From Verrucomicrobiota bacterium (GTDB lineage Bacteria; Verrucomicrobiota; Verrucomicrobiia; Opitutales; Opitutaceae), in NCBI GenBank assembly GCA_023443455.1, contig JAEZUE010000047.1:1-64000 (forward strand): 64,000 nt of DNA, written 5' to 3'. Under the pieces are notes generated by a model that worked only from the letters and a program-made list of their open reading frames with translations, did no database searches and was not told the origin of the DNA. This document shows, piece after piece, positions 10,174 to 17,856 of the stretch (position 1 is its first letter; each line of letters opens with the position of its first letter). The translations under genes were made by a program, and so were the position numbers.

Positions 10174-10407
10174 ATGAGCAAAGCGGAGATTCTCGCCGGG
10201 CTGAAAACTCTCTCCCGAACCGAACTGGCGGAGGTGCAGGCCGGTTTGGACGAACTGCTCGGCGACACCTGGATCGAGCATGGCGAACTCTCCGCCGAGG
10301 ATCGTTCCGCCTTGGACACAGCGGTGGCCGACTACCGCACCAATCCCGAGAATGGCGCCTCGTGGGATACGGTGGTCAAACGCCTCCGGGACAAGCTTCC
10401 CCAATGA
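10174..10407 (+). CDS. Addiction-module antitoxin (ParD/RelB-like, TIGR02574 type)
   Basis: A 77-residue acidic, helical protein beginning MSKAEILAGLKTLSRTELAEV. It fits the small 'addiction module component' family whose members precede ParE/RelE toxins. The C-terminal half is acidic and probably wraps the toxin. The stop overlaps the toxin start by 4 bases (ATGA), the usual coupling in such pairs. Antitoxins of this kind usually repress their own promoter; the 77 bases between the dapL terminator and this gene would be the operator. Confidence 0.75.
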   Translation: MSKAEILAGLKTLSRTELAEVQAGLDELLGDTWIEHGELSAEDRSALDTAVADYRTNPENGASWDTVVKRLRDKLPQ

Positions 10408-10766
10408 AACGGCCGGTTGTCGTCCGCAGTACCGCGGAGGCCGACATCACATCGGCGGCATTGTGGTACGAGCAACAATCGACAGGTCTCGGAGGTCGGT
10501 TTCTCGACTCCGTTTCCGACGCAATCCACCGCGCCTCGCTGTTGCCCCAAGCTCACTTGCTCCTGAGGCGAAAACCTGAGGTACGGCGCATTCTCGTTAC
10601 CGGGTTTCCTTTCCGGATTTTCTTCGTCGTCGAGCCGGATCGGATCGTTGTGATTCGAGTGCTTCACGGTGCACGGCATGAAGAGCCGTGGACCGGTGTG
10701 GTCTCGGAACCCTCCGTAGCCCAGCAATCCCGTGACCGCGAGCCCGCCGCAACGGGCTCGCGATAG
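10404..10766 (+). CDS. RelE/ParE-family toxin
   Basis: A 120-residue protein starting MKRPVVVRSTAEADI, with WYEQQSTGLGGRFLDSVSDAI and the end strands VRRILVTGFPFRIFFVV and IVVIRVLHGARH. This is the usual ParE/RelE order: two helices, then a four-stranded sheet with the terminal VLHxxR motif. Such toxins act on DNA gyrase (ParE) or cleave ribosome-bound mRNA (RelE); which applies here cannot be told. It is about 20 residues longer at the C-terminus than usual. It overlaps the antitoxin gene by 4 bases and ends 8 bases from the convergent GH2 gene. Confidence 0.85.
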   Translation: MKRPVVVRSTAEADITSAALWYEQQSTGLGGRFLDSVSDAIHRASLLPQAHLLLRRKPEVRRILVTGFPFRIFFVVEPDRIVVIRVLHGARHEEPWTGVVSEPSVAQQSRDREPAATGSR

Positions 10767-10774
10767 ACCGCTCC

Positions 10775-13492
10775 TCACTGCACCCCGATCTCGGCCACCG
10801 CCGGTTTCAAACCTTGGCTCTTGGCGGTGACTTTGATGGTGCCGACCGCTCCGGGTTTGGCCCGGACAATGGCGAGGAACAGTCCGCTGAACGCCGGGCG
10901 CGTCGGCGAGGAGAAGACCGTGAGGTTCGTCGGATCGCCGTTGTCGGTGGCGACCAGCTCGCCCGCTCCTTCGACCGTCACCGTGATGCGGTTGTCGGCC
11001 CGCGGCGCGGTGAGGCCGGCGGCGTCGGCGACTCGCACCGTCACGAAGGCCAGATCGAGTCCGTCGCCACGGATCTCGGCGCGGTCGGGGGTTGCCGCGA
11101 GCGCCTTCGGCTCGCCGGCGGTCTTCACCGTGTCGGTCGCCCATTTCCCGCCGTCCTTGTACGCGACGACCTCGAGCGTGCCGGGTTCGTACACGACGTC
11201 GTCCCAACGCAGTCGGTATTCGAACGGTCCCTTCTTCTTCCGGCCCAGCGAGCGGCCATTGAGGAAGAGCTCGGCCTCGTCGCCCGAAGTGAAAACGTGT
11301 ACCGGCGTGACCTGCCCCACTCGCTCCGGCCACGACCAGTGCGGCAGGAGGTGCGCCATCGGCAGCTCCGGACGCCAATGCGACTGGTAGAGGTAAAACC
11401 GGTCCTTCTTGAAGCCGGCCATGTCGATGATGCCGCAATACGAACTGCGCGACGTGTAGTAGGGCGTGGGCTCGCCCAAGTGGTCCCAACCGGTCCATAC
11501 GAACTCGCCGACGACAAACGGATGCCGGGCGATTTGGCCGAAGACTTTCTCGGCCGAGGAGCCGAAATCGACGGCATGCAACTCGTAGGCGGTGACATGG
11601 TGGTTGCGATCGTCGCCGCCCCGGCCGTCGCGCACGATGTCGCTGTTCTTCGGCGTGACCGGGAAGAGGTAGGTGCCGCGGGTGCTGAAAGCGGAGGCGG
11701 TCTCGCTGCTAAGCACGACTTTATCCGGAAATTGGTTACGGAAGGCCGGGTACTGCGGAGGAGTGCGGATGCGCTCGGTGCCCTCGAACATCGGATCCTG
11801 CCGAATGCCCTCGCCCTGGTAGTTGAGGCTGATCACATCCACCTCGGCCGGTAGGGGCATGTAGGGCTTGGCGTAGTTCATCGCAGTGGTCGTGGGCCGC
11901 GTCGGATCCTCCTCGCGCACGATGTCGCAGAGGCGGCGCGCGATCGCCGCGCCGGCCTCATCGGTGTACTGCTCGCCGACCTCGTTGCCCACGCTCCAGA
12001 TGATGACCGACGGATGATTGCGGTCCCGGCGAACCAAGGCCCGCAGATCCTGCTCGTGCCAGTCGGGGAAAATGAGGTGGAAATCGAGCGGGGTCTTCTT
12101 CCGCTCCCAGCAGTCGAACGACTCGTTGTAGACGAGGAAGCCCATGCGGTCGGTGAGCTCGAGCAGCGCGGGCGCCGGCGGATTGTGGCTCATGCGCACC
12201 GCGTTGCAGCCCATCTCGCGGAGCATCTCGAGCTGACGCTCGGCGGCGCGCACGTTGAACGCCGCGCCGAGCGCACCGAGGTCGTGGTGCTGGTTGACAC
12301 CCCGGATCTGGATCCGCTCGCCATTCACCAGCACGCCTTGGTTCGGGTCGAAATTCAGATCGCGGATACCGAAGCGCGTCTCAAGGCGGTCGACCTCAGT
12401 ACCGCCGACCGTGACCGTCGTCACCGCCACGTAGCGATTGGGCTGCTGGGTCGGCGGCGGCCCCCAAAGCCGCGGATCGGCCAATGTCACCGAACCCGAC
12501 GCCACCGCGCTGCCATTCGCGGGCAGCTCGAGCGACTGCGGCGCGAAGACCACGACCGGTTCGCCGGTCACGAGGCCGGCGCTGTCGGCGACAAACACCG
12601 CCGTCGCCACCTGCGCCACGGCTGTGCTCCCGCCGGCATTGTCGACCGTCACGTCGAGGGTGATCGTCGCCTGTTCCCGCGAAACCTGTGGCGTGCGCAC
12701 CACCGTGCCCCACTGGCCCACATGGACCGACCGGGTCTTCGTGAGCCACACATCACGGTAGATGCCGCCGCCCGGATACCAGCGCGAGGAGGCCGGCGGG
12801 TTGTCGAGGCGGATGGCGAGCTGGTTCTGGCTTCCAAACTTCACATACGGCGTGAGGTCGACCTGCCACGAGCTGTAGCCGAAGGGCCAACCGCCGACGA
12901 GGCGACCGTTGAGCCACACCGTCGCGTAGGACATCGCGCCCTCGATCTCGAGAAAGAGCGACTTGCCCGCATCGCTCGCGGGAATCTCGAATTGTTTCCG
13001 GTACCAGCCGATGCCCCAGCTCGGCAGTCGCCCCATCCCGCCGAAGTCGCCGGTCTCGATGAACGGCCCCTCGATCGCCCAGTCGTGCGGCAGCGTCACG
13101 GTCCGCCAGCGGCTGTCGTCGAAGTCGGCGCGCACGTAGGCGACATCGCTGCCCGGATCGCCCGCGGGCCGGGCGTGGCGTTTCGCCGGGTCCTTGATGA
13201 AGGCATTGCCGGTCGGGAGAATCCACGGTTTCAGCACGCTCGCGCCGGCCGAGTCGAGCAGCGCGGCCTCCTGCGGCTTCGCGTCGGCCACCTGGTTCTC
13301 CTTCGCATCGCTCAGCTCGGGCCGCACGTCGTAGGCGAGCTCGGTCGTGTTGCCCGCCGGATCGCCCTGCTGGAAACGCCAGCCGTCGTTGAAGAGAACT
13401 CGCTCGCGGGGCGCGGCGCCGGCCGCGGAGGTGGGCGAAACAAATCCGAAGGCGAAGAGTGCGAAGGCGAAGAGTCGAGAGGCGAGGTTCAT
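10775..13492 (-). CDS. Secreted glycoside hydrolase family 2 beta-galactosidase
   Basis: A 905-residue enzyme with a signal peptide (MNLASRLFAFALFAFGFVSPTSA). The sugar-binding jelly roll (WAIEGPF, GIGWYRKQFEIP, YSSWQVDLTPYVKFG) is followed by the immunoglobulin-like domain, the TIM barrel (GVNQHHDLGALGAAFN, MRMSHNPP-type segment) and a C-terminal Ig/DUF4982-like part. The acid/base Glu is in IIWSVGNE; a Glu in VVLSSETAS is the likely nucleophile. It probably removes beta-linked galactose from polysaccharide or glycan in the periplasm or outside the cell. The ATG at 13492 is chosen for the signal peptide; an open frame continues 102 codons upstream without domain content. It is divergent from the histidine kinase at 13677, which may control it. 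Confidence 0.9.
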   Translation of the reverse strand: MNLASRLFAFALFAFGFVSPTSAAGAAPRERVLFNDGWRFQQGDPAGNTTELAYDVRPELSDAKENQVADAKPQEAALLDSAGASVLKPWILPTGNAFIKDPAKRHARPAGDPGSDVAYVRADFDDSRWRTVTLPHDWAIEGPFIETGDFGGMGRLPSWGIGWYRKQFEIPASDAGKSLFLEIEGAMSYATVWLNGRLVGGWPFGYSSWQVDLTPYVKFGSQNQLAIRLDNPPASSRWYPGGGIYRDVWLTKTRSVHVGQWGTVVRTPQVSREQATITLDVTVDNAGGSTAVAQVATAVFVADSAGLVTGEPVVVFAPQSLELPANGSAVASGSVTLADPRLWGPPPTQQPNRYVAVTTVTVGGTEVDRLETRFGIRDLNFDPNQGVLVNGERIQIRGVNQHHDLGALGAAFNVRAAERQLEMLREMGCNAVRMSHNPPAPALLELTDRMGFLVYNESFDCWERKKTPLDFHLIFPDWHEQDLRALVRRDRNHPSVIIWSVGNEVGEQYTDEAGAAIARRLCDIVREEDPTRPTTTAMNYAKPYMPLPAEVDVISLNYQGEGIRQDPMFEGTERIRTPPQYPAFRNQFPDKVVLSSETASAFSTRGTYLFPVTPKNSDIVRDGRGGDDRNHHVTAYELHAVDFGSSAEKVFGQIARHPFVVGEFVWTGWDHLGEPTPYYTSRSSYCGIIDMAGFKKDRFYLYQSHWRPELPMAHLLPHWSWPERVGQVTPVHVFTSGDEAELFLNGRSLGRKKKGPFEYRLRWDDVVYEPGTLEVVAYKDGGKWATDTVKTAGEPKALAATPDRAEIRGDGLDLAFVTVRVADAAGLTAPRADNRITVTVEGAGELVATDNGDPTNLTVFSSPTRPAFSGLFLAIVRAKPGAVGTIKVTAKSQGLKPAVAEIGVQ

Positions 13493-13676
13493 GGCAAAAC
13501 TGGGGCTGCGTTGGGCGGTGGGTAACACCGGTCGGGAGTCGCGAACGTACCACAATTGTCGCCGGCCGGCATCACCCACCCGGGTGAACTGTTGGACATT
13601 GCCGTTTCTCGCCTCCGCTTCTTGCTTCGAGCACGTCGTCCCGCGGCCACCGCTCCGCCCCGGCTGCGCTTTGCCC

Positions 13677-15749
13677 ATGTTCCGCCACTGTTTCGCCCTC
13701 GCCTGCCTTGCCGCCGCCATGTCCACGGACGGCGCCCTGGCCGCGCCCGGCGAACGCACGCCCGACTTCGCCGGAGTGATCGACAACGTCTCCCGCATCC
13801 TCGAACTCCCGGAAGCTGAGGCCAGGCGCGAAGTGCCGGTTCACCTCGCCGGTGTCGTGCTCGGCGAAGCACCACCGATCGGCCGCGGCTTCGTGCTCTG
13901 GGATGGCTCCGCCTCGATCTACATTCGCGACGAATCGCCCGTTCCGGGATCCTGCATACGCGGCCGGGAGATCGAACTCGACGGCGTGACCAACGCCGGC
14001 GGCTTCACGCCCTCGGTCACGATGACCGCCGTGCGCCACCTCGGCACCGCCCCCCTCCCCGCGCCCCGCCCCGTCACGGGCGATGAACTCCTGTCCGGCC
14101 GTTGCGACGCCGAGTGGGTCCGCCTCCGCGGCATCGTGCGCTCCTGCGAAGCGGCCACCGTCTGGGCCGGACGCTGGCGGCTCATGCTCGCGAGTGCGGG
14201 CCAAGTGTTCACCGTGCACGTGAGCGACGACCTCGAACCCGAGCGCCTGATCGACGCGGAGGTCACGATCGACGGCCTCGTCTTCAACCAGCACAACATG
14301 AGCCGGCAATCCGTGCGTCCGCTTCTGTTCATCCCCAGCGGAGTGCCGGTCGCCATCGACGTCGCACCACCGGTGGATCCGTTCGCCGGGCCGGTCCGCC
14401 CCGTCGCGCAACTGCTCCAGTTCGATCGCAACTCCCGCCCGGGCCACCGCGCCCATGTGCGCGGCACCGTCATCCACCAACGCCCCGGCACCGCCCTTTG
14501 GATCCGCGACGGCGAGCGCGGCCTGTTCGTCTCCACGGGCCAAGCCGGCGACTTGCAGCCGGGCGACATCGTCGACGTGCTCGGTTTTCCGGCACAGGGC
14601 GCCTACTCGCCGCGGCTGGAGCACGCGGTGTTCCGGAAGACCGGCGAGACCGGCAACCCCGCGCCGGCCTCGCCGACCGACATCCGCTCCGCCAGCGCGC
14701 ACGACTCGGATCTGATCTCGCTCGAGGGGGAGATCGTCGACACCCGCCGCACCGCCAGCGCGCTCAGGCTGGAACTCGACTGGCAGGGCGCCCGCATCCC
14801 CGCGTCGTATCCGCTTCCCGAGGAACAACCTGTCCCGCCGAGCTGGCTCGTCGGCAGTCGGATCCGCGCCACCGGCATCTGCACGGTCCCCGACACCGAA
14901 CCCGGCCGCGCCAGCGGGACGTGGGAGCCCGCATCCTTCGAGCTCCAGCTGCGGGACATCGCCGACGTGCAGGTGCTCCGGCCCGCGCCATGGTGGACGA
15001 CCCGCCGGATCCTCCAAGTCCTCGGCGCCACCACCGGAGTCCTCCTGCTTTCGATCGCCGCCGTCGTCATGATCGCACGAAGACGCCTGCAGGATCAGGC
15101 GATCCGTCGCGCCCGCGCCGAGGCCGAGTTCTCCGCCATCCTCGCCGAGCGCAACCGCGTGGCACGCGAAATCCACGACACGCTCGCGCAGGGCCTCGCC
15201 GCGATCTCGATGCGCCTCGAGCTCGCCAGAAACGCCCGGCCCGGAACAAACGCCGACAACAACATCGCGGAGGCCCATCGCCTGGCGAAGGAGACGCTCG
15301 CCGAGGCCCGCGCCACGATCTGGAACATGCGTTCCCTGATCGTCGAGCGGCATGGCCTCGCCGGTGCGCTCGAGGCCATCCTGCACCAGTTGGCCGAAGG
15401 CACCAAACTCAAGACCGGTTTCACCGAGGCCGGCCGACGCGTCCCCCTCGCCCCGGTGGTCGAAAGCGAGCTGCTGCGCATCGGGCAGGAGGCCATCGCC
15501 AATGCCGTCAAACACGCGGCGGCGCAGTTTGTCGCCGTCGCCCTGACCTACAACGAGCGACAACTCGAGCTGTCCGTCACCGACGACGGCTGCGGGTTCG
15601 AACCCGAACGAAGCATGGCCGCATCGGGGCATTTCGGCCTGTTGGGGATTCGCGAACGCGCCGCACAGATTTCCGCCCGGCTCCAGGTCACCAGTCGACC
15701 CGGTCGCGGGACTTCACTCACGGTGACCATACCGCTTCCCCCGGCCTGA
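13677..15749 (+). CDS. Sensor histidine kinase, NarL-type (HisKA_3) with repeated extracytoplasmic OB-like domains
   Basis: A 690-residue membrane kinase. A signal sequence (about residues 1-22) precedes some 410 extracytoplasmic residues with four similar openings (VHLAGVV, VRLRGIV, AHVRGTV, ISLEGEIV) that look like tandem OB-fold-like units. A transmembrane helix (about residues 440-465) leads to the HisKA_3 dimerisation domain with the phospho-acceptor His in AREIHDTLAQGL. The ATPase domain has its N box in IANAVKHA and G box in DDGCGF. The downstream response regulator starts 26 bases later and is the evident partner. The GH2 gene starts 184 bases away on the other strand, which suggests sugar sensing; this is inference. 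Confidence 0.9.
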   Translation: MFRHCFALACLAAAMSTDGALAAPGERTPDFAGVIDNVSRILELPEAEARREVPVHLAGVVLGEAPPIGRGFVLWDGSASIYIRDESPVPGSCIRGREIELDGVTNAGGFTPSVTMTAVRHLGTAPLPAPRPVTGDELLSGRCDAEWVRLRGIVRSCEAATVWAGRWRLMLASAGQVFTVHVSDDLEPERLIDAEVTIDGLVFNQHNMSRQSVRPLLFIPSGVPVAIDVAPPVDPFAGPVRPVAQLLQFDRNSRPGHRAHVRGTVIHQRPGTALWIRDGERGLFVSTGQAGDLQPGDIVDVLGFPAQGAYSPRLEHAVFRKTGETGNPAPASPTDIRSASAHDSDLISLEGEIVDTRRTASALRLELDWQGARIPASYPLPEEQPVPPSWLVGSRIRATGICTVPDTEPGRASGTWEPASFELQLRDIADVQVLRPAPWWTTRRILQVLGATTGVLLLSIAAVVMIARRRLQDQAIRRARAEAEFSAILAERNRVAREIHDTLAQGLAAISMRLELARNARPGTNADNNIAEAHRLAKETLAEARATIWNMRSLIVERHGLAGALEAILHQLAEGTKLKTGFTEAGRRVPLAPVVESELLRIGQEAIANAVKHAAAQFVAVALTYNERQLELSVTDDGCGFEPERSMAASGHFGLLGIRERAAQISARLQVTSRPGRGTSLTVTIPLPPA

Positions 15750-15775
15750 GCCCGCCACCGACCACCGCCCTCCTC

Positions 15776-16405
15776 GTGAACACCGCGCCCATCCGTATCC
15801 TGATTGTCGACGACCACCCGGCCTTCCGCGCCGGCCTCGCGGCGTTGCTCGCCGATCAACCGGACCTCCGCGTCGTCGCCGAATGCGGCAGCGGCCGGGA
15901 GGCAGTCGAGCGCTACCGGACGGACCTCCCCGACATCGTTCTGATGGACCTGCGCCTGCCCGACATCGGCGGCGTCGAGGCGATCCTCGCGATCCGCCAA
16001 CAACACCCGACCGCCCGCGTGATCGTGGTCACCACCTACGACGCCGACGAGGACATCCACCGAGCCATTCAGTCCGGCGCGAAGTCCTATCTGCTCAAGG
16101 ACATGTCGAAGGCGGAGATCGTCGGCACGATCCGCGACGTGCGCGCCGGCCGAGGAAGGCTGCCTCCCGGCATCGCCCGAAAACTCGCCGAGCGCCGGCG
16201 CCGACCCGAGCTATCGCAGCGGGAGATCGAAGTGCTCCAGCTCCTGGCGAAAGGGCGCAGCAACAAGGAAATCGCCGCCGGCCTTCGCCTCGCCGAGGAC
16301 ACGGTGAAGAGCCACCTCAAGACCCTCTTTGCCAAGCTCGACGTGCAGGACCGCACCGCCGCCGCCATCAAGGCGATCCAGCACGGCATCATTCCGTTGC
16401 CGTAG
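15776..16405 (+). CDS. LuxR/NarL-type response regulator
   Basis: A 209-residue DNA-binding regulator. The receiver domain (about residues 5-120) has the acidic pair in VDDH, the phospho-acceptor Asp in IVLMDLRLPD, Thr in VVTTYD and Lys in YLLKDM. The C-terminal LuxR helix-turn-helix runs from LSQREIEVLQLLAKGRSNKEIA to VKSHLKTLFAKL. The start is taken as GTG at 15776, because it gives a standard length and no ATG lies nearby. It forms an operon with the kinase just upstream. The stop overlaps that of the convergent VanZ-like gene by 17 bases. Confidence 0.93.
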   Translation: MNTAPIRILIVDDHPAFRAGLAALLADQPDLRVVAECGSGREAVERYRTDLPDIVLMDLRLPDIGGVEAILAIRQQHPTARVIVVTTYDADEDIHRAIQSGAKSYLLKDMSKAEIVGTIRDVRAGRGRLPPGIARKLAERRRRPELSQREIEVLQLLAKGRSNKEIAAGLRLAEDTVKSHLKTLFAKLDVQDRTAAAIKAIQHGIIPLP

Positions 16406-16865
16406 ATACCGCCGGGGCAGAGTCCAACACCGTCGTTGGCGATCCCTTACATTCCTGCGATTGTTGGCGCCCGACACGCCGCTCCAACAGCCTCCGATAC
16501 CAGCCCCAGCGCAGATAGAGCGTCACCGCCAACAACGCGCCGGTGGTGTCGGCGATCCAGTCGGCAAACTCGACCGAACGGCCGGGCGTGAAGCTCTGGT
16601 GCCACTCGTCGGTAATGCCGAAAAGCGAGACCGCCCCGATCGCGATCCAACCGCGCCACGCCACACGGCGCCACACACGGTCCGTACGCAGCACGGCGGT
16701 CGCGAGCAGACCGAACAGGCTGAAGTGCGCGATCTTGTCCAAGCCGACGAGGCTGCCCGGGATCTCCGGCGGATTGTTGCCCGAGGCAAAAACCAGCGAG
16801 CCGGCCAATGCCGCCACCCACACCCACCGATGGCGGGAATCCTTGGGCTTGGGCGAATCGTTCAT
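16389..16865 (-). CDS. VanZ-like membrane protein
   Basis: A 158-residue protein with about four transmembrane helices. The VanZ signature is clear in DEWHQSFTPGRSVEFADWIAD, which is cut here to its first 20 residues: DEWHQSFTPGRSVEFADWIA. KIAHFSLFGLLA earlier also fits. VanZ relatives are linked to teicoplanin resistance in enterococci, but most family members have no known function. The ATG at 16865 is used; longer frames run into tRNA-Pro and are artefacts. Confidence 0.85.
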   Translation of the reverse strand: MNDSPKPKDSRHRWVWVAALAGSLVFASGNNPPEIPGSLVGLDKIAHFSLFGLLATAVLRTDRVWRRVAWRGWIAIGAVSLFGITDEWHQSFTPGRSVEFADWIADTTGALLAVTLYLRWGWYRRLLERRVGRQQSQECKGSPTTVLDSAPAVSTATE

Positions 16866-16922
16866 CCCGCGAGCACGCCCGGAGGGTTTCTCCGCGGCAA
16901 CAGCTTTTCGCGATTTTCCAAA

Positions 16923-17000
<78 letters not shown>

Positions 17001-17198
17001 ACCTTGGAAAAGGCGAAGAGGCAACGGAGCAGCCCCACCCGACGCAAGACCTTTCTCCGCTTCTTTTCAGGCAAATTGCAGGACCCACTTCGCCCCAATT
17101 CCGACCACGCGCCGATGCCCCGCCCCAGCCGACTATTCATCGCGGAAATTCCGATGGACTTCACCGCGCGCATCCCTTTGCTTTCGCCCCTCTTGAAC

Positions 17199-17285
17199 GC
17201 CCGGATGGCGGAATTGGCAGACGCGCTGGACTCAAAATCCTGTTCTCGAGAGAGAGTGTGGGTTCGACCCCCACTCCGGGCACCA
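17199..17285 (+). tRNA. tRNA-Leu (anticodon CAA)
   Basis: A class II tRNA with acceptor stem GCCCGGA/TCCGGGC, an anticodon loop CTCAAAA (anticodon CAA), a long variable arm (TGTTCTCGAGAGAGA) and the T arm GGGTTCGACCC. The CCA is encoded (17283-17285). A terminator follows at once. Confidence 0.96.
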
Positions 17286-17293
17286 TCTGAAAG

Positions 17294-17319
17294 AACCCGC
17301 TCCAAGCAGCGGGTTTTTC
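17294..17319 (+). terminator. Terminator of tRNA-Leu
   Basis: An AACCCGCT/AGCGGGTT stem followed by a run of T, 8 bases after the tRNA-Leu CCA. Confidence 0.88.
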
Positions 17320-17488
17320 ATTTTCGGGATACCGCCACCCAAACGCCCAAGCCATTCCATGCCGGCCGGTTGCACACTCGCCACCCGGGCAACGCATGAT
17401 TTTTGAACGTTCCCCGCCCGCCAACGTCTCTCCTCCGTGCAAGAGAGTATGCAAGGCTAGTACTTCACTAGTTTGTAGTTTGATAAGT

Positions 17489-17524
17489 CGGCTAACGCGT
17501 CCGGGCAACCGGACGCGTTAGCCG
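17489..17524. repeat. Perfect 16-bp hairpin with GCAA tetraloop
   Basis: Two perfect 16-base arms (CGGCTAACGCGTCCGG and its complement) flank GCAA, a GNRA-type tetraloop if read on the plus strand. Only three T follow, so it is a poor intrinsic terminator. It is close in size to the 38-bp palindromes of this window but lacks their CGRYCG centre. Confidence 0.85.
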
Positions 17525-17754
17525 TTTACAGGCATCCCGCCACGATTTCGCCGCCCGGGCCGACGGGCTTCCAACTCAAGCCGAGCAACTCCGCACCGAT
17601 ACCCCAGGCGACGTGGCCCGTCGATCTCCCCCCACCTCCGCCAACGGCGCCGCCCCCTCGCTGCGGGGCGGGTGTCTCGTGCGCATTGAGCTGCTCGCAC
17701 CGTGGCCTGTATTGCATCGATCAGCACACACCATTTCTCACCCGCTGGCCGCGG

Positions 17755-17775
17755 CCCGACCAAGCGTTGGTCGGG
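17755..17775. repeat. Short inverted repeat upstream of the orphan kinase
   Basis: Nine-base arms CCCGACCAA/TTGGTCGGG around GCG, 82 bases before the kinase ATG. It could be an operator or a leader hairpin. Confidence 0.5.
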
Positions 17776-17856
17776 GAGACGACGCCACCATCTCCTTGGC
17801 CACCCCGCCCACCCGCACCCTGGCGTGACCTCCACCATGGCGCCGCCCACACCGAC

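Larger units (their letters stand above)
17286..17856. other. Gene-free stretch between tRNA-Leu and the orphan kinase
   Basis: No coding region is supported. It holds the tRNA-Leu terminator, the 16-bp GCAA hairpin at 17489-17524 and a smaller hairpin at 17755-17775. Around 17440-17490 the sequence is distinctly AT-richer than its surroundings, including an inverted CTAGT/ACTAG pair. Confidence 0.55.

Noticed and set aside
17489..17524. Hairpin counted as a ninth member of the 38-bp palindrome family
   Set aside because: The centre is GGCAAC instead of CGRYCG, and the perfect arms end at 36 bases with a tetraloop.
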